Shown in pieces: positions 1 to 8,472 of a DNA stretch of 11,818 nt; position 1 is the stretch's first letter; the number at the start of each line of letters is the position of its first letter. Below the pieces are notes generated by a model. The model worked only from the letters and a program-made list of their open reading frames with translations, was not told where the DNA came from and did not search any database. The stretch lies in contig JAAMPI010001649.1 of the NCBI GenBank assembly GCA_013054445.1, positions 1-11,818 on the forward strand, in the 5' to 3' direction. This DNA comes from Cudoniella acicularis (taxonomy: Eukaryota > Ascomycota > Leotiomycetes > Helotiales > Helotiaceae). Made by a program: the position numbers and the translations under genes.

Positions 1-1707
1 GCTCCTCCCAATCCCCCCTCCCCTTCCTCTTCCTTCGCCGTCTCCTCACCCACTACGGCGTCAATCGAATCCTCAACTCATGCGGTATCCGCAGACGCAC
101 CGCAGTCCATTTCTCCATGGGACGATGCTCGCTCGGCAGCCGATCTAACATGTCGACTTCCAGTAAGCCCTCGCTGCTACCTCTGTTCATCCTGCTAATT
201 CTTTCGGGCATTACTTTTCTCAGGAATTCGAGGGAGGCGTTGATGTTGAGGCCGATGGCTCGGCGGGGGTTTACGGTCATTTTTAGTAGGAGGGAAGAGA
301 GGCGTGGGTATAAGAGGGAGAAATCGGATTGCGAGATGTGTACTGAGCCTCGCACCGTCATGAGCCACACGAGTTGGGAGTTGGGTTTGGCTTCGCAGCA
401 CAATGTCATGATACTAGAGAAGTTTTCTAGCCAGTACATGAATGCTTCGCTGTTTATTCCTAGCAAAGGCGCTGAGATCTGATGGCGGGGTGAGTCTTCA
501 GGGGGTTGGATCGCCGCGCCCCAGATATCGTAGATGATTCCTCGGCCAATGTAAGGGAATCGATCGGCAACGTGTCTTAACACTTCAACCGTCGTGGCAG
601 CGCCCGAAAGAGTGACCCAGCATAGTTACTTGCTTGAGGTGAAAATGGCCTTTCCAACTTTCCCAGTCGATGCCGCGGAGACCCCGCGAGGAACCGCCTT
701 TTACGCCAGGGCCTTTTTGGCGGAGGTTTTTTGCAGCAACAAGGGAGGAGCCTTGTCCGGTGTGGATGAGCGTCATGATATGATATGCTTCTTCTATTTC
801 GGCGAGGCGAAGCTGGATTTGTGCTGAGCGGAGCTCGGCATTCACGCCTTGTTTGTTTCCTGGCACGGTGTCGTGTGCGTTATTTTGAGGGAATACGTAG
901 TCCATCCTATTATATCCTTTTTTCTTTGCGTCTTCACTTAGATCAATTCTTTCGGTTGAGAGAGTTCCGTCTTTTGGCAGGTTGACGAAAGTTCGAGGGC
1001 CGAAACCATCGCGGTGTTCGAGGGCGACGACGACGAAGCCGTAAGAGGCGAATTCTCCGCAGACGAAAGAGTACGTGGTGCGTGTTCCTCCCAAGCCGTG
1101 GGAGAATATTAGGAGGGGGAAACAAAGAGACTCGCGTTTGCCTGGCGAAGGAGGGCTTTGAGAATTCTTGGTTTCATAGCAAGCTTGATGGGCGTTCTTC
1201 GAGGGAGGCTAGTGGGTTGCGAGGCGTGAATTTCCCGTAGCCTTTTGCGAGTTCGACTCGTGGACGAGGGAGCCAGGTTAGACGTGACCATTTTTTTTTT
1301 TGACCTTCTGGAGATGGTCCTCGACCGTTTTCACTGTTGGTATTGAAGGCTAGAATTACTTTTGTAGTTATATTTGATATTTGGAAATACATTGGGAAAG
1401 GAAAGAAAGGCACTTACAACCTACTCGGATAAAAAACCGAGAACAACACAGTCTCTAATTCTAACAAATGCTTATGCTCTCTCTTGATCTCCGAAAAATG
1501 CCTATGTTCTCTCACAGGAACCTCAATGTCCATAATCTCAACGCTGTATGGCCCAGAGTAGTATGGTAAAGGTGTTCGTAGTATATGCTCTCGTAGGCCA
1601 GCTGGCGGCCGGGAATTTGGGTGTTTAGAATCAATTGGAACATCGTCTGGCTTGTTATTATCTGAATATAGCTTGGAAGAAGCTACCATGTTTAGAAATT
1701 CTGACAT
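1..1707 (-). pseudogene. PAF-acetylhydrolase-like serine esterase, disrupted by two frameshifts and a stop
   Basis: Family members hydrolyse the sn-2 acetyl or short acyl chain of phospholipids such as platelet-activating factor, using a Ser-Asp-His triad in an alpha/beta-hydrolase fold. Translation from ATG 1707 runs to an 84-nt intron (1334-1417, donor GTAAGT, acceptor CAACAG). It continues as WLPRPR and KGYGKF, then FSHGLGG (oxyanion-loop region), EHRDG, a GGSSRGL stretch, the nucleophile elbow GHSFG, IYDIWGAA (catalytic Asp) and VRGSVHISQSDF (catalytic His). These are all in family order. The frame breaks between 1177 and 1208 and again at 603-605. Each break needs one base skipped, and no GT-AG intron can bridge either gap. 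A TAG at 53-55 ends the frame, yet the same frame continues as an Arg/Lys-rich tail to the window edge. Family identity is strong. Whether this is a real pseudogene or contains sequencing errors cannot be told from one sequence. The gene may extend past position 1. Confidence 0.8.
1334..1417 (-). other. Intron of the PAF-acetylhydrolase-like gene
   Basis: On the minus strand the exon ends ...AGGTT and a GTAAGTG donor follows. A CAACAG acceptor ends the intron at 1334. Splicing restores an open frame from FYPSR through FENGRGPSPEG to WLPRPR, which fits the family. Unspliced, the first exon meets a TAA one codon past the donor region. An ACTAC branch-like site lies within it. The 84-nt length is longer than the other introns here (49-56 nt). 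Confidence 0.75.
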
Positions 1708-1915
1708 TTTTTTGTTCGTGGTGTGAGCGGTGAGAATGTAGTTCTGCGAGGTAAAGGCAATTTGTGTTATTGTAAGGAAAGGTTCGGCATTGATAAAATT
1801 ATGGATGAAAATTGTCTGGAAGAAAGAATATACGTAAAAACCGCAATGCTGGTTGACTTTAACACTCAGATCCTTGTTGAACGTGATCGGAAACTGCGGT
1901 TTGACCGGACAAGTG

Positions 1916-1923
1916 TGACGTCA
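1916..1923. promoter_or_regulatory. TGACGTCA, ATF/CREB-type bZIP site
   Basis: This is a perfect 8-bp cyclic-AMP-response-element palindrome about 210 bp upstream of ATG 1707. In fungi such sites are bound by ATF/CREB-type bZIP factors of the stress response. Function here is inferred from sequence and position only. Confidence 0.4.
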
Positions 1924-2338
1924 ACTTAGGATTCTCGACTACGTCTAGCTTCGAAACATTGCCAGCCGACAGATAAAAACCGTAACCTTTCATGGTTTAG
2001 CATAGAAGGAAGATGCGCTCGCAAGTACTTCTAGAAGCCTGCCCGCAAAAGAGCAAGGAGCATGAAAAGGAGCGGTTGTAACGGCTATCTGTCAAGACAA
2101 GTGCCGCTCGAGATGACAAAGTAATGTGGTCAAACTGTCAAATCATGCCCAGACTATTAGAGACAAGTTTAATTGATCGACAATTGAGCCTATCTCTTTA
2201 GGGCAATTCGGAATAGCATGTTGATACCGGGTGAGGGGCCATTGATGCTGCATCTGATCAGCTGATATGAAGGCCACCGTCAGATGTCGAAAAGGTATCG
2301 ACAAGGAACAACGAATTCAGCGAGATCAGGAATGGTCT

Positions 2339-2346
2339 ATCACGTG
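2339..2346. promoter_or_regulatory. ATCACGTG E-box (Cbf1-like consensus)
   Basis: ATCACGTG matches the RTCACRTG consensus of Cbf1-type bHLH proteins. It lies about 630 bp upstream of ATG 1707 and about 290 bp beyond the stop of the vps3844-like gene, so its target is unclear. A second exact match occurs at 10852-10859 on the other strand. Confidence 0.25.
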
Positions 2347-2635
2347 CTGGCCACCACGAAATGTACCTAGGTAGCTGCAGGTTAGATGCAGCGAAGGCAT
2401 GTGAACTAATAAGACTAAAAGTTCTGTTGGCGCGTACCGGATGCCCTCGCATCTTCCAATCGCGAGAGTCCGATGAACAAAGATGTATGAAAACCCCATA
2501 CTACCATTTCCATATCTTCTATACACCTCCCACGAGCTTATAATAAGTACAAACTTCTAAACGCCGTAGACCTTTGCAGAGCAATAGTTCAGTGGGAATT
2601 CCCCTCTACCTTCCAATCATACAATGTAGATTCAT

Positions 2636-3878
2636 CTACCTCGCCTTACTCGAGACACCAGCCCCAATTACACCAGGAAGTTTCTCCTCGCCGATGCTGA
2701 ACAGCATGCCAATGGCCCAGCTCACTAATCCCACAATGACAACGGTAAAGGCCACGATGAGCCAGAATGGACCGCTGACATCTTTCTTCTGGCACGCTGG
2801 TCCTCCCCAGTAATTGATTCTCCAGCCCCTCTTGTCACCTTTCTCGTTCCCCTGACCACCATACCAAAAGGTTTCATTTTGGGGAACACACCCACAAGTG
2901 AAGCACGCTTTTGAACCGCCATATTTCCGGAAGCACTCACCATGACCAGAGCAATTATTGGTGGCTGATACGCAAGAATCCAGGGACTGGTGGCAGACCC
3001 GTTGAACTCCAACCAAAGGACCTGTTGTAGAGTTCGTGGAATTGGTGGCCTTGAATTGCTTTGATTTCACCACAGGGAATGAAGATGAAGGCTTTGGGAA
3101 CTCCGAAATAATCTCCTCGCTAGCTTGTCTTCGCCCAAGGGCAATCTGCGAAGGATTTTCGTATGTACCATATGGTTTTGCTTTCGATGATCGGTGTGAT
3201 GATGGCATAATGACCATAGTTGTTATCATCTCCTTCTTCTCGGCCCATCGCTGTATCCTCTTCTGGGCTGACAGAAAATCGGAAACCTATAGTCAAACAT
3301 CAGTCTCCCACAATCAATATCATGGCAAGGACCATTACCGTTGTAGTTGCCAGATCCAAATAGATAGCTTTTGATTTGCCATTCCAGCATTTCACTTCGA
3401 AAGGATTGATAGCATCCTCAAGAGCACAATCGGGTTGTTGACCTAATTGTTCATTCAAATCCGCGACCAGTTTCTTGTTCGCAGACATCGACGGCGGGTC
3501 TGATATGTGGAAGTCATTTTCGAAATGCTTGTTTTCCGCCCAAGCACCAGTAAGCTCCAATGCAGTATTCTTGGTCAAGCCATCCACTATCAACACCAAC
3601 TCTGCTGCCTGATCCTGCGATGTTTCGTGAAATAGGGATTCTCGTTTCCTCCCAAAATCGTTGATGTAGGAGAGGGTACTCTCGCTCGCATCTCCTAAGC
3701 CATGATATTGCGATACGCCGAGTCGTTGGGCGAAGACCAATCGTGCCTGTTCTGGTGAGAGGGTGGGATTGTGGATGGATTGTTCATCTCCAAAAATGTG
3801 AACGTTCGCAGGAGATATTCCCGCGGCAGAAGCCGCGCTGGCTAAGGCGGGAACCAGCAGACTTGTCGAGAGCCTCAT
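2636..3878 (-). CDS. Vps3844 / DUF3844 family ER-vacuolar sorting membrane protein
   Basis: Two exons (3339-3878 and 2636-3286) joined by a 52-nt intron (donor GTAATG, acceptor CTATAG, phase 0) give 396 residues. Residues 1-18 form a signal peptide, followed by a lumenal region of about 330 residues. Eight cysteines at about 278, 285, 292, 298, 308, 311, 313 and 345 form an EGF-like, Cys-rich module containing NNCSGHGECF. A single membrane helix lies at about 354-376, followed by a short tail of about 20 residues. This order of signal peptide, Cys-rich module and terminal helix is that of the fungal Vps3844 C-terminal domain, a type I membrane protein linked to vacuolar sorting whose mechanism is poorly known. 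There are several NxS/T sequons, including NSTNST. The start is ATG 3878, because it leads directly into the signal peptide. The gene is divergent from its plus-strand neighbour at 4246. Assignment rests on recalled family features, not a search. Confidence 0.82.
3287..3338 (-). other. Intron of the vps3844-like gene
   Basis: A 52-nt intron: the exon ends ...ACAACG, the donor is GTAATGG and the acceptor CTATAG, with CTGAT and TTGAC branch-like sequences close to the acceptor. Removing it joins LDLATTT to VSDFLSAQKR in phase 0. Without it the first exon reads on into a hydrophobic stretch and stops within the intron. Confidence 0.85.
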
Positions 3879-4245
3879 GGTTGCAGATGGAGACTGTTGT
3901 TGATGGTCGAGAAGCTCAAGCTCGAGGTGACGATGCCAGAAGCTCGTTGCTGATAACCTACCGGTCTCCTAGCTAGCGAGCTAAATTAAGGTTTCGCGGC
4001 TCGACCGCTTTCGGGATTCTGCCGCCACTTCCACAAGGATGGCAACAGTGCATCACCAAATTTCAAAGACTCTGTAGATTGCATCAAGACTGCCTCTACA
4101 CTGCGTGTGACATTCCTTGAAATGATTTTTTAACGCCACTGCTCCCCAGCGCGATCCAACCTGCTCCATATACGACCCCCTAGCTTTCTCCAGCCATTTG
4201 TAAGGCGAGCCAGTCCGAGGGCGAGCCTCAAGCACCGACGCCGCT
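3879..4245. promoter_or_regulatory. Divergent intergenic promoter region
   Basis: These 367 nt separate two divergent start codons and so should hold both promoters. They contain one TGATAA GATA site (3951-3956), a CTAGCTAG-rich palindromic stretch near 3969-3982 and a small GCGG...CCGC inverted repeat near 3996-4008. No TATA box or open frame is convincing. Confidence 0.5.
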
Positions 4246-5573
4246 ATGTTTCGATACACTAGACCCCGGATGGGCATATTCTCTATGAGCAGACTGCCCA
4301 TGCGGTTGGAAGCACGAAAGCAGCGTGGCCAGGCCCCAAATGTACAGACAGTCCGGTTAAGAACCCCCTGGGTCCGCCCAAGGTTTGTCTTCCACACGAT
4401 GGCCTTGAATACGGCTTTGACTAACAGATTCCTGGCAGGAAGATTCTGATTTACGCTGTCACATTTTACGTATGTGCAAACGTTTTTTCGAGAGTTGTCC
4501 TTGGCCCCCTTGACCGCACGTTAGAGGAGGCTGTGAAAGATCTCCCCGAAGAAGAAGATGAAGAAATCCACAAGCCAATATTCATACCGTTCCCCGGAAC
4601 AACCAAGCAGTTAAAGCCTCGTGTATACAGAGGCAGTGATCCAGAGTGGCGCGAATTCGTCAGTTTTAGTAAAGACCGTCCTCTCCAGGAACGAGTGAGA
4701 GGTTTGTGCTTCAGGTGATTCATACATATTTGATTTGCTAAACTTGTTAGATGAACTCGCGCAATTTGTGAAAAAAGTTGCGGAAAAGCATCCGATAATA
4801 AAGGCAAAAGCTGGTACACAATTGAAACTTAGGAGATGTTGGCTCGATGTGGACTTTCCTCTTCATGGGCCCCCAGAATTTGAAAGATCCGGGTATGTGA
4901 TTGTTAAAATCACTGTTGGGTTTGGCTAAACTAGATTTCCTGTAGAATCGAAATATCAGACGATACTATTTCCTGGGTAACGATGCCCGTCGACTCTCTT
5001 ACGGTTTTCCGAATTCGGCAGGTCTTATGGCCATCGGCTCTAGTTCAATCTTTCTGGAATTTTGGCAAAGTTCTGTTTGTCGAAGACTCCAAACGGCTTG
5101 CCGGAATGTTTGGATTAAGGCCGAGTCCGCCACCATTAACCATCGATCAACTCATGGCTCATTCACCGCAGATGATAAGAGGCCCATTGCCGAAAGATGG
5201 ACCGCCCCAAAACGCCTTGGGCGATAAAACGAAATCTATGGTTTCAGCAACTACAAAGACAGGTCTTACTGGAAAGGATTCGACAGAGGTCGAGGGTCCT
5301 AAGGTAGATATAGCTATAGCCGCCCATCAACATTTCAGCCGGGCGATTATGGCATTTAGAACAAAACTGGCACAGACGTGGCGACCAGCTCCCAATTTTC
5401 CACCGCGAGGAAGCATATTGTTCTCGGGAATGGTTGAGCTAGAATCAGCGAAAGCTTATCTAGTTTTTGATGTTAAGGCAGCGTGGGATCCGAAAACGAA
5501 GGCGTATGACCCGCGAAGTATGCGTCTGTCGCTGAGAAGATTTCAATGGAAACAACAGGGGCCAGCTGCTTGA
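4246..5573 (+). CDS. Conserved-looking mitochondrial-type single-pass membrane protein, function unknown
   Basis: Four exons (4246-4382, 4439-4701, 4751-4892, 4946-5573) splice cleanly to 389 residues. The introns are 56, 49 and 53 nt. Donors are GTTTGT, GTTTGT and GTATGT, acceptors are GCAG, TTAG and GTAG, and CTAAC or CTAAAC branch sites are visible in each. Residues 1-46 are rich in Arg and lack acidic residues apart from one Glu, like a mitochondrial presequence. One hydrophobic helix follows at about 48-67, then a strongly acidic patch (LPEEEDEE) and an FIPFPGT segment. Next comes YRGSDPEWREFVSFSKD, which resembles a conserved block I associate with uncharacterised fungal proteins. The C-terminal half has a DSLTVFRIRQVLWP segment and a basic end. 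No catalytic motif is visible. The topology suggests an inner mitochondrial membrane protein with most of its mass on one side. I do not recognise the family by name. Confidence 0.78.
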
Positions 5574-6344
5574 GTATAGTTTGAGGAATGTGATTTTGAA
5601 GGCGTCATTAAGGGCATTGCAGGTGTGGGCAGCGAGTTTCGGCGTCAGGGCTTTAATGGATTTCCGAAAGGTAGAAATCGTTTGAGGGGACAAACAATGC
5701 TATGATCAATACCCGTTGAGATGTTAGTACAGAGTTTCTATAGTCTCTTATCTCTGCTCGTCTCCTGGAGTCGCCCAGGGTTAGTATTTTAGCAGGTGTG
5801 TTACTGCTCGATATGAATACAGAACTTGACATCTACCAGATTTCCAATCAGGATAAGCCAGCTGCAATACCTCGTCGTACGCATAGCTTATGCATCTGAT
5901 GTTAATTCGACTTAAAGACTTAGCCCTACGAGTTTTTATTTCGTTGTTGAGGAATCGAGGATGATTTTGGTGCTCGTGATGAGGTTGCGTTTGTAGGATC
6001 ATACGTGTATGTCGCCGTTACCCTTTACAGAAGGGACCATATGAGTTGTTTTGGTAGACATCAAAATGGCTAGGCCACGTCCTCTAACGATGGAACACTA
6101 AGGCATAGAGCATGCGATTCTTTTCGATACCTACATCTGGTAGTGCGCGCAGGATCATGTTTTCCAATCCTGCGAACGTAGTGAGCTGTTGAGGAGCTCG
6201 AGAATACCGACAAAATAGTCGTGTCATCTACCAAGATTGCGGCTTGACAAAAGCTATTCAGACCGACTACTCACCCACGGAAATTTAGCACGGGATGAGA
6301 TTGTTGGTATATTTCGTTGCTTGAATGTGTGCTTTCGTTTTAAC

Positions 6345-6695
6345 TATTGTAGATGCTCGCTTTGATTATTGTTCTTGTCTGAATTGACTTTTCTCAATGC
6401 TCGTTCTTCAAATAGAGTGCTATTGTCCTAACCCCGTTTGTTAGAACATTTCGTAGTCTGAATGTCCCCTCTTCATTTCAAAGTTGGCAACGTTCATATC
6501 TGATTATTGTCGTTGGCCGACTTCACACTGTTGAGTTATCAATCGTATTGTGAGGGCCATTCACTGTTGTTGAATACTATTGTCCGAACCCCTGATATAA
6601 GCGAGGTCGAAGTCGTTCTATTGTCTTTTACTCTCAACTTCAAGCAATTGACAGCAACACTATAGTTTGTATGTATTGTCGTTCGTTTTATTGTC
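6345..6695 (+). repeat. Array of nine TATTGT(C) elements
   Basis: TATTGT occurs at 6345, 6367, 6421, 6505, 6546, 6578, 6619, 6674 and 6689, all on the plus strand. Six copies (6421, 6505, 6578, 6619, 6674, 6689) extend to TATTGTC. A 16-bp unit, CTATTGTCC[T/G]AACCCC, is repeated at 6420-6435 and 6577-6592 with one mismatch, and TATTGTCGTT is repeated at 6505 and 6674. ATTGT is the core bound by many HMG-box proteins, so a binding-site cluster is one reading. The array ends about 180 bp before the ATG of the gene downstream. Confidence 0.7.
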
Positions 6696-6730
6696 CCAAA
6701 TACCCACGTAGGTGACTATCTCTTCAGAAA

Positions 6731-6792
6731 CATAAATACCTTCCCTTTTTGAGTCCATTTCATTATTTTCCCCTCTCCTCTTTTTCTCCTCA
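6731..6792 (+). promoter_or_regulatory. TATA-like site and pyrimidine tract, core promoter
   Basis: CATAAATA at 6731-6738 is followed by a C/T-rich run to about 6792, a usual fungal core-promoter arrangement just upstream of transcription start sites. The first ATG after it is at 6878, which supports that ATG as the start of the gene below. Confidence 0.5.
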
Positions 6793-6877
6793 CGAAAGCT
6801 CGTCTGTTACCATCCAAACGTCTGCTTCTGTCAATCATCAAACAGCCAACCTCTTCAACCAACTCTCATCCAACGCA

Positions 6878-7448
6878 ATGCAGCCACAAATCCTGCGCAA
6901 CAAGGGAACATCGTTGTCAATGAACGGCCAACTAACTTCCGCTTCCACTCCCGCTCCTGCTCTTCAAATCCGTTCTGCCCCGCCGCGAAACTCCGGCATC
7001 TCTTTCAAAATAGCCAACCAACCGAGCTCGTCTGCGCCGGCACCTGCTCCTGGTCTTGTTCCTTCCGCCCCGGCAGTAAGGTTTCATCCCTCTTCACGCT
7101 CCCTCAACGACTAACTGATGGTCACAGGCACCAAAGCGCAACTCGGGCACGCCATTCATGCTCGCGTCTGGTCCATCTTCCTCCTCACCAGCACAACAGC
7201 AACCCGTGTCTGCCGCTCCTGCTCCTGCTTCCGTCTTCGCCGCTATCACCTCCCATCCGATAAGCATCACCAACAGCGTCCAACCACCACCAGCAGCAAC
7301 TTCTCCTCTACTGCCGGTGTACGACCCAATGAATTGGTGCACCACAGAGTGGTACCTGACCGATTGGATGGACCTGGACGAGGATTACGAAGGATTCGGA
7401 TCTCTGGGCTCCTGTGATCCGGCTGTCATTGCTTCTTGGAATGCCTAA
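6878..7448 (+). CDS. Unrecognised Ser/Pro/Ala-rich protein with three RNxG repeats and an acidic aromatic tail
   Basis: Two exons (6878-7075, 7128-7448) flank a 52-nt intron with donor GTAAGG, branch CTAAC and acceptor CACAG, in phase 0. They encode 172 residues. The first 115 or so are low-complexity Ser/Pro/Ala and probably disordered. Within them a motif recurs at residues 7, 37 and 70: RNKGTSLSM, RNSGISFKI and RNSGTPFML, each followed by a Ser- and Pro/Ala-rich spacer. The intron falls just before the third copy. The C-terminal 45 residues differ sharply: NWCTTEWYLTDWMDLDEDYE is acidic and rich in Trp, Tyr and Leu, resembling an acidic activation domain or a binding peptide. There is no signal peptide, membrane helix or DNA-binding domain. 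The open frame extends upstream of 6878 without an ATG, so the start is the first ATG after the promoter elements. Clean splicing and the shared repeat across the intron argue for a real gene. Function is unknown. Confidence 0.72.
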
Positions 7449-8343
7449 AGGGGAGTGTGGGTTCGATTCCCTGCCCTGCCTTGGTTGCTACGGGTACCGG
7501 GCATGATATTCTGGGGCCTTTGGCGATGATGAGGAAATTTCATTCAAAAATCAAAAAAAGGGGGCGGTGGTGTGGGATGGGATGGATGGGCTGGACCCTC
7601 CGGGATGGTGTTGGTGTTTGGGTGTCTGGTGTTTTGGGGGTTGAACTTTTTGTTATTCTTTTCTTTTTGTATTTGGTTTGTTGCTGCGGATGGGAAGGGA
7701 ATAGAGTTTTGTCTCTCTTGCTGAACTTACGATGTCGCCTTTGACTGTGAAACTTGAAGTGATTCCTAAATCCTAGGGATAATTGCGAAAGGTGAGTGTT
7801 GACTCTGGTGAATGAAGCTTAAAAATACAAAGTAGCTGTTGCACAATTGGTCTTTGCTGGCAGTCAACTCAAACCAATCACTCGTTCCCCTGCGGATAGC
7901 TGCTTGTGAACTTCGTTTTGCAATAGTTGAAATGACTTTAGTTGAAATTCATGTAATTCGCTCGAATAGCATTGCGTTATAACAACCAGAAAGTTTAAAC
8001 CCGATTCTCGTGATATATTTCGAGTGTAATATCCAGATGAGGTGAAGTGTTGAAGCTGTGAAGTAGGACAAACCTCAGCCTCGTCAGCCTCGCGCGATCC
8101 GTGCGCAAACCCCACTTTCCTAACCCCCTCACCTCTCCCCGCTTGATCATCATCGAATTTCCAGCTTCCTCTTCCAGCATCACCATCCCACTCTACCATG
8201 ATCTTGGTCGGTCAAACGGCTACCCCGAAGCACCAAAATAGACTTTTGCATTCACTCTAATAAACTTCCCTCTTATCCTAGGGTATGATATTAGCCGAAA
8301 TGATACGGTATCTTTTCAGGTGCCTTGCGGCCCATGCCGATCC

Positions 8344-8359
8344 CGATAACTGATTATCA
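8344..8359. promoter_or_regulatory. Paired inverted GATA sites (HGATAR)
   Basis: CGATAA (8344-8349, plus) and TGATAA (8354-8359, minus) lie within 16 bp, about 160 bp upstream of ATG 8517. Both fit HGATAR, the site of AreA/Gln3-type nitrogen regulators, which prefer closely spaced pairs. In yeast the equivalent transpeptidase gene responds to nitrogen source, so nitrogen control here is plausible but inferred. Confidence 0.45.
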
Positions 8360-8443
8360 TCCATAAACCTGCAAGCTTTTGTAATCCGCGCCGGTTGTCG
8401 AAGCTAGGGTAAGCAAGGCAAGCTATGTGAGATTTCCGACCTG

Positions 8444-8472
8444 CTTTTCTTTCTCTTCTTCTTCCTTCTTTT
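8444..8472 (+). promoter_or_regulatory. Pyrimidine tract, core promoter of the transpeptidase gene
   Basis: An uninterrupted 29-nt C/T run lies 44 nt before ATG 8517, with no ATG in between. Such tracts commonly lie next to fungal transcription starts, and this one supports the chosen start codon. Confidence 0.45.

Larger units (their letters stand above)
1708..2635. other. Intergenic: upstream region of the PAF-acetylhydrolase-like gene, downstream of vps3844-like gene
   Basis: This 928-nt stretch holds no convincing gene. The short open frames in it, such as a plus-strand one at 1723-1929, have no recognisable domain. It contains a perfect TGACGTCA palindrome (1916-1923), an ATCACGTG E-box (2339-2346) and a 10-bp palindrome TACCTAGGTA (2364-2373). 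Both flanking genes are on the minus strand, so it should contain the promoter of the first and the 3' end of the second. Confidence 0.6.
5574..6877. other. 1.3-kb noncoding stretch upstream of the repeat-motif gene
   Basis: No open frame longer than about 75 codons with gene-like character is present. The first 700 nt show nothing recognisable. From about 6340 to 6700 there is a strand-biased array of TATTGT elements, and a TATA-like site and pyrimidine tract sit at 6731-6792. The stretch is probably a long promoter, possibly with an unannotated noncoding transcript. Confidence 0.5.

Noticed and set aside
603..605. Programmed frameshifting as an explanation of the GHSFG break
   Set aside because: There is no slippery heptamer or pseudoknot evident, and a second frameshift and a stop occur in the same gene, so mutation or sequence error is simpler.
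1723..1929. 68-codon plus-strand open frame in the intergenic region
   Set aside because: It is short, matches nothing I recognise, and overlaps the likely promoter of the minus-strand gene.
2364..2373. TACCTAGGTA palindrome
   Set aside because: It is a perfect 10-bp palindrome, but I recall similar CCTAGG palindromes as frequent in ascomycete intergenic DNA, and nothing ties it to a function here.
7460..7470. GGTTCGATTCC, an exact match to a tRNA B-box
   Set aside because: The flanks do not form a full T-arm, and no A-box or acceptor stem is found at the right distance. It lies just after the stop codon of a spliced gene, so it is likely chance.
7864..8199. 111-codon minus-strand open frame starting with ATG at 8199
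   Set aside because: The frame has no recognisable domain and lies in a promoter region. A divergent gene cannot be fully excluded, but nothing supports one.
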